Assembly: GCF_012272855.1 (NCBI RefSeq)
Contig: NZ_JAAXCQ010000013.1
Span: forward strand, 90,778-154,777
Reading direction: 5' to 3'
Source: Arenibacter sp. 6A1
GTDB taxonomy: Bacteria; Bacteroidota; Bacteroidia; Flavobacteriales; Flavobacteriaceae
DNA: 64,000 nucleotides
A model generated the notes under the pieces. The model did no database searches. It worked only from the letters and a program-made list of their open reading frames with translations, and was not told the DNA's origin. Within the stretch, counting starts at the first letter, position 1. Each line of letters opens with the position of its first letter. Below, piece after piece: positions 8,070 through 18,498 of the stretch. The position numbers and the translations under genes were made by a program.

Positions 8070-9533
8070 ATGAAAACAAAAACTGTAACGTCTTTTTTCC
8101 TAGTTTTATTTTGGATAAATAGCACATGTCTTGGACAAATAAATAATGGTGATAGGCTACCCGAAGAAGTAAAATGGATGTACGATGAAGCAAAATGGGG
8201 TATAAGCCATCATTATTTGGCGGGCGGTGAGCTAAATAAAGCATATTACGATATAAGAAGTTTTGAGCAATGGGATTATTATACCTCTAATTTTGATGTC
8301 AATGCTTATGCCGATTTAGTTACAAAACTAGGGGTAGGATATGTTATATTTACAATAACTCAAAATAGAGGGTACCTTGCAACAACGAGTAAGGTTTACG
8401 ATTTAAATTCCCCTCCTTGTCCACCCAATACCCCCAATTGTAAAAATCAAGAAGGAACTTTACGGGCTGATTATACTCCTAATAGAGATTTGTTGGGAGA
8501 TCTGGCAAAGGCTTTAAGTAAAAAAGGAGTTAGAGTCATAGCCTACCTCCCTTCACATGCAGGCGATCGTTGGACAGGAAAACAAATTGTGCCGCCAGCA
8601 TACCCAGATTGGTGGATCAATGATTTTATTGGAGAGTTATCAAAAAAGTGGGGAGATACTCTTGCCGGTTGGTGGTTTGATGGTTATTGGAATATTAGTA
8701 AAGATGAACAAGCAAATGATTACCCAATTGCAACTAAAATTTGGAATGCCGTTCGGAGCGGAAACCCAAATGCAATAATGACCTTAAATACTGGGCTGGG
8801 AAGTGAAGTGTTTACAAGTCCGGACAAATACAGTCAATATTCAGCAGGTGAGTCCAATGAACTTCCACCACTTCCAAAAATTAGAGCTTCTAAAGGAAAA
8901 GGAGAAAAATTTACACAATATGTTGGTTGGTCTTTTCTTTCAGAACTAGATCCCGTTTTTGCTGGATGGGGAGAGGTCGATAGAAATTTAAGATTTAAAG
9001 ACGATGAAGTTGCAAATCACACCGTCAGGGCTAGAGAAAATGGCGGGGTATCCACTTGGGATGTTGCCATAAACCCCAATGGAAATTGGCCTTTGGCAAA
9101 AATAAAACAAGTACAGGTAATTGGTAATGCCATGAACACAACGGCTGATACCACTTATTCAAGTTTACAGCTTGTGAATGATACTGATACGGAAATTAAT
9201 TACTCAGGTATCTGGCAGTATTCCGAAGACAGAAAAACGGGAGCTTTTGAACAAGACGTGCATTATACACAAGAAAACGGCGACTATTTTACCTATTCTT
9301 TTACAGGAACAAGTATTGTATTTGCGACCTCAAAAGCACAGGATCAAGGCAAGGTTGAAATATTCTTAGATAATAAATCGCTCGGTGTTTTTTTAACCCA
9401 CGATAAATATAAAAGGCAGGTTCAAGAAATTATTTATGAAAACCATAATTTATCACCCGGGAAGCATACTTTAAAAGTCGTAAAAAGGTCCGGAGATTAT
9501 ATGCTTGTTGATGTACTCGGTATTAAGAATTAA
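8070..9533 (+). CDS. Secreted GH29-like (alpha-L-fucosidase superfamily) enzyme
   Basis: The 487-residue protein has a signal peptide (about 1-23, cleaved near CLGQ). It starts its barrel with WMYDEAKWGISHHYLAGG, a divergent form of the GH29 opening (W-F-x-x-A-K-x-G-x-x-x-H). AGWWFDGYWN puts Asp204 where the GH29 nucleophile stands. A C-terminal beta-sandwich of about 110 residues follows from near residue 375. The usual GH29 motif with HHDG is not present, so this is a distant member and fucose specificity should not be assumed. It is followed after 11 bases by an acetylesterase and then a GH172 gene, so it probably acts on an acetylated oligosaccharide in the periplasm. Confidence 0.65.
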   Translation: MKTKTVTSFFLVLFWINSTCLGQINNGDRLPEEVKWMYDEAKWGISHHYLAGGELNKAYYDIRSFEQWDYYTSNFDVNAYADLVTKLGVGYVIFTITQNRGYLATTSKVYDLNSPPCPPNTPNCKNQEGTLRADYTPNRDLLGDLAKALSKKGVRVIAYLPSHAGDRWTGKQIVPPAYPDWWINDFIGELSKKWGDTLAGWWFDGYWNISKDEQANDYPIATKIWNAVRSGNPNAIMTLNTGLGSEVFTSPDKYSQYSAGESNELPPLPKIRASKGKGEKFTQYVGWSFLSELDPVFAGWGEVDRNLRFKDDEVANHTVRARENGGVSTWDVAINPNGNWPLAKIKQVQVIGNAMNTTADTTYSSLQLVNDTDTEINYSGIWQYSEDRKTGAFEQDVHYTQENGDYFTYSFTGTSIVFATSKAQDQGKVEIFLDNKSLGVFLTHDKYKRQVQEIIYENHNLSPGKHTLKVVKRSGDYMLVDVLGIKN

Positions 9534-9544
9534 AACCAATACTT

Positions 9545-10339
9545 ATGAAAATTTTAAATTTATTCGCGCTTAGTTTATGCCTTTGCATTCTAATAAGTTG
9601 CTCAAAAGAAAAAGAAGAAACCCATGTTTTTATTTTAATGGGGCAGTCTAATATGGCGGGTTATGGTGAGCTCTTACCTAAAGACACAATCCCTGTTGAT
9701 AGAGTTTTTATGATATCTACTATGGCAAAGGAACCATACAAATGGCAACCAGCAGCACACCCTTTACATAACCGTCTATCATCTGACCGTTTTGGTTTGG
9801 GACTTCCCTTTGCTAAAGCATATTTAAAAAAGTATCCTGATGTTACTATAAAATTAATTCCTGTCGCTTGGGGAGGTGCTGCTATTGATGATTTAAACAA
9901 AGGATCTGAGACCTATAATGATGCAATTAAGAAAGCATTATTTGCCCAAAGCGAAGGACAAATAAAAGGGGTTTTATGGCACCAAGGAGAATCGGACACA
10001 GTAGATGAAGAATTGGCGGATTCCTATGAAACTAAACTACATCAACTAATTGCCGATTTAAGAACCGATTTAAACAATCCTAAACTTCCTTTTATTGTAG
10101 GGAATTTGGCAGAGTTTTATGGAACGGGAAAAGACCATAATGCAGCGGAACGAGTAAAAAAAATCGATCAAGTAAAAAAAGCTTTAAGAGATCTTCCTTC
10201 GAAGGTGAAAAATACTGGGTTTGCAGAGAGTAGCGATTGTAAATCAATAGACCAACATATGGTTCATTTTGATAGGGAATCTTATATACTATTGGGTAAA
10301 AGGTACGTCCAAGAAATTGAAAGCTTATTATATAAATAG
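9545..10339 (+). CDS. SGNH-type carbohydrate acetylesterase lipoprotein (CE6/SASA)
   Basis: The 264-residue lipoprotein (lipobox ILISC, Cys19) belongs to the sialate O-acetylesterase-like SASA family that includes CE6 acetylxylan esterases. FILMGQSNMAG carries the nucleophile Ser35, WHQGESD is the second conserved block, and the C-terminal DQHMVHFDRESY holds the Asp/His pair. The protein would remove O-acetyl groups from sugars, attached to a membrane facing the periplasm or outside. It follows the GH29-like gene by 11 bases and is probably co-transcribed with it. The family call is firm; the acetylated sugar is unknown. Confidence 0.85.
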   Translation: MKILNLFALSLCLCILISCSKEKEETHVFILMGQSNMAGYGELLPKDTIPVDRVFMISTMAKEPYKWQPAAHPLHNRLSSDRFGLGLPFAKAYLKKYPDVTIKLIPVAWGGAAIDDLNKGSETYNDAIKKALFAQSEGQIKGVLWHQGESDTVDEELADSYETKLHQLIADLRTDLNNPKLPFIVGNLAEFYGTGKDHNAAERVKKIDQVKKALRDLPSKVKNTGFAESSDCKSIDQHMVHFDRESYILLGKRYVQEIESLLYK

Positions 10340-10471
10340 TGTTTTGATACTAAAAAAAGAAACAAATGAAAAAATGCACATATCTATTGCTATAATTGTT
10401 TGCATCTGTTATCAAATACTATCTCTGATATATGACTGGGATAATTACTTGTCAAATCAAAACTTTAAAGC

Positions 10472-12565
10472 ATGAAAAAGCAAACTATTACCATTGATCT
10501 GTCATTGATCATATTTTTTTTCTATCTCGGAACAGGGCTATATGCTCAGGAAGCCGAGGTGAATATCTCAACCTTGTTGGAAGAAATGGTGGATCGTGAT
10601 TTGATTACCCAGTTTCCAACATCCAACTATCAATCCAAACAGGCAAGTAGTTATAATAGGGAATCAGTTTCTCCTGATTTGCCGGGATGGTTTGCTGATA
10701 GTGATGGAGTTTCATATGAAAAGGTCGAGGAGGTAAACGGTAAAAAGGAATGGGTTCTGATGGAAGATATAGGTCCGGGTGTAATCACTAAAATTTGGGC
10801 GGTGTGCTTTTATTATGGGTTGGACAATACAGAGGGTGCAAATATTAATATCTATTTGGACGGCAACCCAAAGCCCGTAATTTCTACTAATTTCTTTGAC
10901 CTTGTGCAAGGGAATGATTTTGTAAAGCCACCCTTTGCAGATAAATCAGCAAGGGCGGGGAATCTTTACTTTCCAATACCTTATGCTAAGGGGTGTAAGA
11001 TTACCATGGATAAGAAAGCTTTCTATAATATTATTAACTATAGAAAATATCCATTGGGAAGCAAGGTGAAAACCTTTACTATGGAAGATTTTGAGAAGGC
11101 TTCAAAGGTGAGAACCGAAGTGGGTAAAATTTTAACCGAATCTACAATACCGAAAGGAATCAAAAAAGAACAAGAAAAGTCGATTGCCCCCTTAGAATCC
11201 ATAACTTTTGACCTCCCTAAAGGAAATAATTCCATTCAAGAATTTCAAATTAAGCTTTCAAGTACCTCTGATATGGCTCAAGCCCTGCGTTCGGTGGTAT
11301 TGCAGTCCAATTTTGATGGTAATGAAACAATATGGGTTCCAGTAGGCGACTTTTTTAACAATGTAGGTAAAATCCAAAGTTATGATATGTGGGAGCGGTC
11401 GGTTACTAAAGACGGCAATATGAAATGTCGTTGGGTAATGCCATATAAGAATAGCGGTCAGTTGGTTGTTAAGAATCTTGGAAAAGAAAAAGTAAAAATT
11501 AAAATGTCTGTTACTACGAAACGAATGAAATGGACGCCCAATTCAATGCATTTTTATGCCACATGGCAAATGGATGACCCCACTCCGACCTTTCCATTGT
11601 TTGATTATAATTTTTTGAGTGCAAGAGGAAAAGGAGTCATTGTTGGTGATGAGTGGTCAGTACTTAATCCCATTGAAGGATGGTGGGGTGAAGGTGATGA
11701 GAAAATCTACATTGATGATGATCTGGAAAGAAACTTTCCATCACACTTTGGGACTGGAACGGAGGACTATTATGGATGGGCCGGCGGTGTTGTTCCTACG
11801 CCATCTGATCAGTTTTCGAAACCCTTCTTGGGTAATATTATAGTGGGAGAAAAATCCAAGGGATATAACGTTTGTTCAAGAACCCGGGTATTGGATGCGA
11901 TTCCTTTTAAAAGTCAAATAAAATTTGATATGGAATCTTCCTGTGGCAAACGTAGTAAATCTCATTTTCTTCAATATGCACAGACTACCTTTTGGTATGG
12001 TGCCCCAGGGGTAACCCACAATAAACCCGCGTTACCCTCTTTTGCCTCGGCCAAATTACCGTCTATAAAAGACTTGGAGATGAAAATAGTTAAGGCAAAA
12101 GGATCTCAATATGTGGTTGATGGAGCTCTAGAAGCAGAAATACTCCCCATTGTTGATAAAAGCGCAACCGTCAAGGAAGACTTCAGTGAAATCCCAATGT
12201 GGGGGGAGATTAGCTCTGGGGCGCTTAAAAACATATGGTTTGAGGAACCAGGGGACTTTGCCGAGTTTAATATTACAGAACAATTTGAAACTTCCCAAAT
12301 CTATCTATGTACTGCTGTTGGACCTAACAGCGGTGAGTTTGATATCTATGTAAATGGAGTCAAAAAAAATAGTCAAGATCTTTATTCCAAACATGAAGGG
12401 GTTACGAATCCATATCTAGTCCTAGGAGAATGCGAACCAGTGAATAATGCCTTTGTTATTCGAATTCAATTTGTAGGGAACAACAAAGAAGCAAAAATGA
12501 CCAATAATAAGTTTGCTTTGGGTGTTGACTTTTTTCTTATTAAAAATAATTTCCTGAAAAATTAA
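10472..12565 (+). CDS. GH172 (DUF2961) furanosidase-type glycoside hydrolase, large secreted form
   Basis: This 697-residue protein has a signal peptide ending near YAQE. The DUF2961 domain runs from about residue 30 to 510. The signature WWGEGDEKIY and then FPSHFGTGTEDYYG gives Glu407 and Glu431, which correspond to the two catalytic glutamates of the characterised GH172 alpha-D-fructofuranosidase. A further beta-rich domain fills residues 530-697. Known GH172 enzymes act on alpha-D-fructofuranosides, alpha-D-arabinofuranosides and related sugars. It is the only intact GH172 in the first locus; a truncated duplicate lies at 7843. GH172 assignment is firm, exact specificity open. Confidence 0.9.
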   Translation: MKKQTITIDLSLIIFFFYLGTGLYAQEAEVNISTLLEEMVDRDLITQFPTSNYQSKQASSYNRESVSPDLPGWFADSDGVSYEKVEEVNGKKEWVLMEDIGPGVITKIWAVCFYYGLDNTEGANINIYLDGNPKPVISTNFFDLVQGNDFVKPPFADKSARAGNLYFPIPYAKGCKITMDKKAFYNIINYRKYPLGSKVKTFTMEDFEKASKVRTEVGKILTESTIPKGIKKEQEKSIAPLESITFDLPKGNNSIQEFQIKLSSTSDMAQALRSVVLQSNFDGNETIWVPVGDFFNNVGKIQSYDMWERSVTKDGNMKCRWVMPYKNSGQLVVKNLGKEKVKIKMSVTTKRMKWTPNSMHFYATWQMDDPTPTFPLFDYNFLSARGKGVIVGDEWSVLNPIEGWWGEGDEKIYIDDDLERNFPSHFGTGTEDYYGWAGGVVPTPSDQFSKPFLGNIIVGEKSKGYNVCSRTRVLDAIPFKSQIKFDMESSCGKRSKSHFLQYAQTTFWYGAPGVTHNKPALPSFASAKLPSIKDLEMKIVKAKGSQYVVDGALEAEILPIVDKSATVKEDFSEIPMWGEISSGALKNIWFEEPGDFAEFNITEQFETSQIYLCTAVGPNSGEFDIYVNGVKKNSQDLYSKHEGVTNPYLVLGECEPVNNAFVIRIQFVGNNKEAKMTNNKFALGVDFFLIKNNFLKN

Positions 12566-12605
12566 GTTTTAAAGACTACAAGTTTGACTATTTAAATAAT
12601 TAAAA

Positions 12606-14678
12606 ATGAAGAATCTAATAAAGCTATTTATTGTTCTATTCCTGTTTATAGCAGGAAGCTGCAAAACTAAGAGTGAATATACCATTGGAAATAAATCTAT
12701 TTCAAGAACTATAAAAATTAGTGATGACGGGCAACTTTTTACCTCAAAAATTGATAATAAAATTGCAGGTACAATATTAACTCCAAGAGATAATGAGGAG
12801 TTTAGATTTCGGATCTCCGAAGGTACACATATAGAGGGGTCAGATGTAGTACTAAGCTCGAAGGATTTCAATTTTAAAAAAGTTATAAATGAAGGGAGTA
12901 ACTCATTAGGTTTTCTTTTAAAAAACAAGGAACATCAATTAGAAGTAGAATTATATTTTGAAGTAGAAGAAGGCGATTTTTATATTCGTAAATACCTGAA
13001 AATTAGTTCTAAAAAACCAGTAACGATAGAACGAATAGATGTTGAGTCTTTGTCTCTGAATGATATTTATCAACCATACCAGATCAAACAAATTACTTCC
13101 CAAGGGGTGGCCCAATGGCGACCCGGCCTAGGTCAACCCTTATATGGATCTGAATCCGCCACTTTTTTTGGCGTGGAGTTTCCTGCAGCTGACAACTATG
13201 TAGAAGATAAAAAGGGCTATTGTGGCTATTTATGGGGTAAGGAAATTAAGGCAGATGAAATATACACCTCCCATAAAGCGGTAATTGGAGTGGGTGATGA
13301 TCCAGAGCACATACAAGAAACATTTTTTAATTATATAGACCGGATTCGTATAAGGCCATTTAGATTACAGGTTCAATATAACAGTTGGTTTGATTTTTAT
13401 AGTGGTGTTGACAAAGAAAAATTTAACCAAAGTGTGTCGAAAGTCCATCAAGAATTGGTTGAAGAAAGGAATGTTGATCCATTGAGTGCCTATGTTATTG
13501 ATGATGGTTGGCAAGACGTAAAGGCAGATTGGTCCCAAAAGGTATGGAAAGTAAACTCTAAGTTCGATGCAGACTTCTCGACGAGTTTCAAGGGAATAGA
13601 ATTAGCAGGTTCAAAACTCGGATTGTGGTTGAGCCCAGGATGTCTTTTGGGAGCAGAACCGGCGGTGCCGAAACTAAAGGAACAAGGATTTGAAACCCTG
13701 GGAAAATGGATGTCTATGGCCGGACCAAAATATATGCAATCGCTGGAGGACAGGATGTTGGAATTGACCACTAGTGGAGTTAAATATTTTAAACTCGACG
13801 GGGTTTTTGGACATCTCAATACCAGGGAATTTGAACTTCATGGAGACCAATATGGCTTACCTTATATGCCACAATTGGGAACAGATGGATTATCGGCATC
13901 GGATCCACTTCTGAACGATTCCAAATTTGATGAATTAAAAACCTATTATCTCGTCGCTGGAACCGAGCGGTTGATGGAACTTTTTAAGAAACAGCACGCC
14001 GTTGATCCCAATGTTTATGTCGTAATTTCCAATGGGGCTTACCTTAGTCCATGGTGGCTGATGTACGTAGATGCAGTCTGGATGATCAATGCAGGGGATG
14101 CGGCAGGAGGAAGTAATAGATCACAGGAATTGGTTTATAGGGATGGGGTTTATTATGACACATGGCAAAAAGAAAACACTCAATTCCCTATTAATTCGAT
14201 ATTTAATCATGAACCAAAAAAAGTAAAATCCGGGGAAAGTCGTGAAGCATTTTCGGAATACTTATGGATGAATCTTTCTAGAGGAACTGGTTTTGTTGAA
14301 TTATATATTAAAACTCCGGAACTTTCTGAAAGCGATTGGGATGTTTTGGCCAATGGATTAAAATGGGTAAAATCTGTATTTCCGTATTTTAAGAGAGCCA
14401 AAATGCACGGAGGCGATCCCAGGGAATTCGAAGTATATGGATATACCGGATGGAATGAGAATGGAGGATTTGTTTCGCTCCATAATCCTTCGGATCAACC
14501 ACAAATGTATAGCATTAAATTAGATCGAAAATTTGGATTGATCAAAGGTAAAGACCAATACGAAGTATCATTCCCCTTAAAGAACTCCAAAGAATTTGAA
14601 AATAAAAAATATGGTTTTGGTGATGAATTAACAATAAACATGAAGCCTAGAGAGGTAAAGGTTTTGAATTTCTATTAA
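12606..14678 (+). CDS. GH36-like (clan GH-D) alpha-galactosidase-type lipoprotein
   Basis: The 690-residue lipoprotein (lipobox IAGSC) has an N-terminal beta-sandwich and then a TIM barrel typical of clan GH-D. Its landmarks are YVIDDGWQD (296-304), LGLWLSPG, and KYFKLDGVFG with Asp398 in the position of the GH36 nucleophile. The later segment AGDAAGGSNRS probably holds the acid/base Asp. This resembles the alpha-galactosidase/raffinose-synthase group but is divergent, so the scissile sugar may not be galactose. It follows the GH172 gene by 40 bases and precedes the second 819-residue hydrolase by 48 bases, consistent with one operon. Confidence 0.75.
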   Translation: MKNLIKLFIVLFLFIAGSCKTKSEYTIGNKSISRTIKISDDGQLFTSKIDNKIAGTILTPRDNEEFRFRISEGTHIEGSDVVLSSKDFNFKKVINEGSNSLGFLLKNKEHQLEVELYFEVEEGDFYIRKYLKISSKKPVTIERIDVESLSLNDIYQPYQIKQITSQGVAQWRPGLGQPLYGSESATFFGVEFPAADNYVEDKKGYCGYLWGKEIKADEIYTSHKAVIGVGDDPEHIQETFFNYIDRIRIRPFRLQVQYNSWFDFYSGVDKEKFNQSVSKVHQELVEERNVDPLSAYVIDDGWQDVKADWSQKVWKVNSKFDADFSTSFKGIELAGSKLGLWLSPGCLLGAEPAVPKLKEQGFETLGKWMSMAGPKYMQSLEDRMLELTTSGVKYFKLDGVFGHLNTREFELHGDQYGLPYMPQLGTDGLSASDPLLNDSKFDELKTYYLVAGTERLMELFKKQHAVDPNVYVVISNGAYLSPWWLMYVDAVWMINAGDAAGGSNRSQELVYRDGVYYDTWQKENTQFPINSIFNHEPKKVKSGESREAFSEYLWMNLSRGTGFVELYIKTPELSESDWDVLANGLKWVKSVFPYFKRAKMHGGDPREFEVYGYTGWNENGGFVSLHNPSDQPQMYSIKLDRKFGLIKGKDQYEVSFPLKNSKEFENKKYGFGDELTINMKPREVKVLNFY

Positions 14679-14726
14679 AATATAATTTGAATTGAAAATA
14701 AATTTATTAAGACCAGATATTAATAT

Positions 14727-17186
14727 ATGAAAACTAAAAAATTAAAAATAGCAGTAATATGTCTGATTTGGGCTTTTGTATGCTGCACCAATAACGTGGA
14801 TACTGTTTTTCTTGCTGGAAATCTGAATATTGGAATTAATCAGGATGGGGAAATTACTAGTATGATTGATTCTAAAAATAACACTCAATATGAATATGCT
14901 AGCAACGATCGAAAATCGATTTTGGCTATTAAGGTCGATGGAGAATTGGAATATCCTAATTCGGTTGAAGTCATAAACGGGGGTGGATCTCTTTTGTTGG
15001 AATATCCAAAAAATGAAGTTGCCGCAGAGATTGAAATTGTAAAAAAGGAAAAGTATCTCACTTTTGAACTAATTTCAATAACCAAGCAAGACCAAGTAGA
15101 ATTAGTATTGTGGGGGCCATTTGAAACAAATATTAAGGAGACCGTAGGAGAAACAGTAGGTGTTGTTCGTAATAAGGATTTTTCAATGGGGATACAGGCA
15201 TTGAATATGAGAACTCTTGGGGGGTATCCATCTACTGAAGATGATTCTACCCCTTCCTTTGATATATTTGGGACAACGAGTTTGGTAGATGTTTCCGATT
15301 CTTTAAATATATTATACCGTGGTCATACGGCTTTACCGAAGGATTACGGTAGTTCTTTGCAAGCATATACACGGAATAGGACAAAAGATAGGATCGTGAG
15401 TTCAATGGATCATCAGTATTATGAGGCCCCAGCTTATAAGGATAAAGGGATATTAGGTTCTAAAATAGCCCTTTTTGGTTGTGCGCCCGAGGATGTTCTT
15501 AACACTTTGGAAGCTATAGAACTAGGGGAAGGGTTGCCTCACCCCACAATTGATGGCGTGTGGAGTAAAAAATCACCTAAGGCAACTTCTGCTTATCTTA
15601 TACAGGATTTTAGTACAACTACAATTGACGAAGCTATATCATTAACAAAAAAAGCTGGCTTAGGATATTTATACCATTCCGGTCCCTTTTTAAATTGGGG
15701 ACATTTTGACTTACATAAAGAAGCCTTTCCCGAAAATTGGGAAAGTATGAAAGAATGTGTGGAAAAGGCAGAACAAGCAGGAGTTGAGCTGGGAATCCAT
15801 ACCCTCTCTAATTTCATAACCACCAATGACCCACTTGTAACTCCAATTCCAGATGATCGATTGGCAAAGGTGGGGAGCAGCCAGCTTACCAAGGATATTG
15901 GTGTTGAAGATAAAGACATAGTAATTATTGACCCTACTTATTTTAATCAAATGGGCAATAATAGTCTTCATGCAGCTGTCATTGGAAAGGAAATAATTAG
16001 GTATGAAAGTGTGTCTGAAACGGCGCCATGGACCCTATTGAACTGTCAACGCGGAGCCTTTGGAACAAAGGCATCTAGTCATAGCAAGGATAAAAATATA
16101 GGGAAATTGGTAGACCATGCTTATAAAACATTTTTGACCAATATGGATCTTGGAATAGAAATGTCCTTAAGATTAGCAGATCTATATAACCAAACCGGCT
16201 TAAAGCAAATATCGTTCGATGGATTGGAAGGTAATTATTCTACAGGGATGGGGGCATATGGAGAATTATTGTTTGTTGATGCCTGGTATAAAAATTTAGA
16301 TGAAGAAATAAAGAACGATTACATCATGGATGCGAGTAGGCCTGGGCACTATTTTTGGCATATGTTTACACGTATGAACTGGGGCGAGCCTTGGTATGCT
16401 GGATTTAGGGAAAGTCAGACTTCCTATCGATTGTTGAATCAGGACTATTTTAGGAGAAATTTTATTCCAGCCATGTTAGGGTGGTTTAGTATGAGAGATA
16501 ATACGAGTTTGGAAGACATAGAATGGATGTTGGCCAGAAGTGCTGCTTTTGATGCAGGTTATGCACTAGTTACCTCAGTTGATCTTGTACAAAAAAATGG
16601 TTCCGGAAACGAAATATTGGAAAAAATAAAGGAATGGGAAAAGGCACGATTGGGTGGAGCTTTTACAATTGATCAGAAGAAGCGCATGGAAAACATCAAA
16701 GACGAGTTTTCTTTGGAAAAAATTTCAGAGAACAGTTGGAACTTAACGCCATATCATGTCGAAAGATTTGAACATAAAAAAAAGATTCGTCAGCCAGGGG
16801 AGCCAGTATGGTCTAGCTTTTCTTTTGAAAATATAAACTCCAATCAATCGTTACAGTTTATACTTACAACTAAGAATACCGCTGCTTCAAATATTGTTTT
16901 TGAACTAGATGATTTTAAAAAAGTCTCTCTTGATATTACCGTTAAAGAGGGTGAACATCTTAAATATTCGGGGACAAACGAATTGGTACTTTATGATAAA
17001 ACTTGGAATAAAATAAAAAGTATATCTGTGGATCCTAAATTATTTGAGGTTGAAAAAGGGAGCCACATTTTGAAGATAGATTGCAACTTTTCAGAAAACG
17101 AGGAGGCAAGTCTAAAATTAGAAGTAAAAACTGCAGGGAAACCGGAATTAGTTAAGATTGAAGTGAATGAATCAAAGAAGATTTAG
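14727..17186 (+). CDS. Lipoprotein putative glycoside hydrolase, unrecognised family (paralogue of 1096 gene)
   Basis: The protein has 819 residues, exactly the length of its paralogue at 1096, but is exported as a lipoprotein (WAFVCC, lipid-modified Cys near residue 20). Shared blocks include the HTLSNFITTNDPLVTP stretch, CQRGAFGTKA, ISFDGLEG, NWGEPW and DIEWMLARSAAFDAG. In contrast, the N-terminal 250 residues and the C-terminal sandwich are much less alike. The pattern fits a barrel with a fixed active site flanked by variable beta domains. It is the last gene of the first locus, with a strong terminator 50 bases downstream. I infer a hydrolase acting on the same glycan; I cannot name the family. 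Confidence 0.6.
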   Translation: MKTKKLKIAVICLIWAFVCCTNNVDTVFLAGNLNIGINQDGEITSMIDSKNNTQYEYASNDRKSILAIKVDGELEYPNSVEVINGGGSLLLEYPKNEVAAEIEIVKKEKYLTFELISITKQDQVELVLWGPFETNIKETVGETVGVVRNKDFSMGIQALNMRTLGGYPSTEDDSTPSFDIFGTTSLVDVSDSLNILYRGHTALPKDYGSSLQAYTRNRTKDRIVSSMDHQYYEAPAYKDKGILGSKIALFGCAPEDVLNTLEAIELGEGLPHPTIDGVWSKKSPKATSAYLIQDFSTTTIDEAISLTKKAGLGYLYHSGPFLNWGHFDLHKEAFPENWESMKECVEKAEQAGVELGIHTLSNFITTNDPLVTPIPDDRLAKVGSSQLTKDIGVEDKDIVIIDPTYFNQMGNNSLHAAVIGKEIIRYESVSETAPWTLLNCQRGAFGTKASSHSKDKNIGKLVDHAYKTFLTNMDLGIEMSLRLADLYNQTGLKQISFDGLEGNYSTGMGAYGELLFVDAWYKNLDEEIKNDYIMDASRPGHYFWHMFTRMNWGEPWYAGFRESQTSYRLLNQDYFRRNFIPAMLGWFSMRDNTSLEDIEWMLARSAAFDAGYALVTSVDLVQKNGSGNEILEKIKEWEKARLGGAFTIDQKKRMENIKDEFSLEKISENSWNLTPYHVERFEHKKKIRQPGEPVWSSFSFENINSNQSLQFILTTKNTAASNIVFELDDFKKVSLDITVKEGEHLKYSGTNELVLYDKTWNKIKSISVDPKLFEVEKGSHILKIDCNFSENEEASLKLEVKTAGKPELVKIEVNESKKI

Positions 17187-17237
17187 AGCATATATTAATT
17201 TTGACACTATTCCGTTAACTGTATAAGTTTAAATAAC

Positions 17238-17275
17238 AAAAGGTTGGACTTTGAAAGGTCCAACCTTTTTTTATT
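17238..17275 (+). terminator. Strong Rho-independent terminator ending the first locus
   Basis: AAAAGGTTGGAC and GTCCAACCTTTTT form a perfect 11-12 bp stem around a 7-8 base loop, followed by a T tract, about 50 bases after the 819-residue hydrolase gene. Confidence 0.92.
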
Positions 17276-17403
17276 TAGCGAATGACACTTCGAAAATAAA
17301 GAATGCCAAAATCTATCTATCGACAATTATTTCCTTTCAAGGTATTTAGGATATGGTTGATGCTATATGGCAATATAATATTAATAATAAAAATAAATCC
17401 GAA

Positions 17404-18401
17404 ATGGATTCTAAAAACCTTCCAAAACCAATTACTAATAGAAGAGAATTTTTAAAATTATCATCGTTAGCAGGAGCAGCAATGGTACTACCAATTGATG
17501 CATTTTCAGCTAACCTTGGAAGAGAAAAAATTGAAATTGGTTTAATAGCCGAAATCCATCAAGATGTTATGCACGATGGGGAAGAACGTTTGCAAGCCTT
17601 TTTAGATGCTGCCAAAAAACGTGATCCAGATTTCATTATACAAATGGGCGATTTTTGTGTTCCCCACGACCATAATAAAGGTTTTATGGCTCGGTGGAGT
17701 AATTACCGAGGTGATAAATATCATATACTTGGAAATCATGATATGGACCATGGCTTTAGCAAAGAACAAACGATGGCTTTTTGGAATATGCCTAAAAAGT
17801 ATTTTTTTTTTGATAAAAAGGGGGTTCATCTTATTGTTTTGGATGGGAACGATCAAAATCCAGAACCATGGGACGGTTATAAGCGATACATAGGCGACGT
17901 TCAAAAAAAATGGTTAATTGATGACTTAGCAAAAACAAAGAAACCTACCATTGTTTTTAGTCATCAAACATTAGAACTGGAAGAAACTGGTGGTGTTGCT
18001 AATTTTGAAGAGATTCAAAATATTTTTAAAAAAGCGAATAAGGAAGTCGGATTTAAAAAGGTGTTGTGCTGCTGGAGTGGACATCATCACACCGATTTTT
18101 GACACAGATCAATGATATCTATTACTTACCAATATATAGCGCATCTTATTATTGGTTAGGTGGTGATTATAAAACAGTGCGTTTTAGTGAGGCTGTTGAT
18201 AAAACCCAACCCTGGATAAAATATACTGTCCAATATAAAGATTCATTGTTTACGTTTATGACGATAAAGAATAATAAAATTATTCTTGAACCAAGAAAAA
18301 CTGAGTTTGTTGGCCCTGGACCTGATGAATTGGGAATGCCTAAACCTCATCCTCATGAGCCAATTGTACCAACCATTTCTGCGTTTAAAATGAAAATTTA
18401 G
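17404..18401 (+). pseudogene. Calcineurin-like metallophosphoesterase, frameshifted
   Basis: The frame starting MDSKNLPKP has a Tat-type leader (NRREFLKLSSLAGAA). It then has the metallophosphoesterase blocks QMGDFC, ILGNHDMDH, FSHQTLE and WSGHHHTDF, and stops at 18102. The rest of the enzyme continues without a gap in another frame (LTQINDIYYLPIYSASYYW, then a tail ending at 18401). The break is in a run of five T after HHHTD; one more T would restore a single protein of about 332 residues. The product would be a periplasmic phosphomonoesterase or phosphodiesterase. It may be a true mutation or a homopolymer base-calling error. An upstream ATG at 17353 is possible but lies before the Tat leader. 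Confidence 0.82.
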
Positions 18402-18498
18402 TTAGATTTTTTAAACCTTTTCTTTTTACAAGCTGTAAAAGTTAATTATAAGATAACCAAATTTCTAGAAACCGTAAATTTAGAAAGCAGTATGGTAA

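Noticed and set aside
10269..10475. A small gene between the acetylesterase and the GH172 gene
   Set aside because: It overlaps the end of the esterase in another frame and has no recognisable features.
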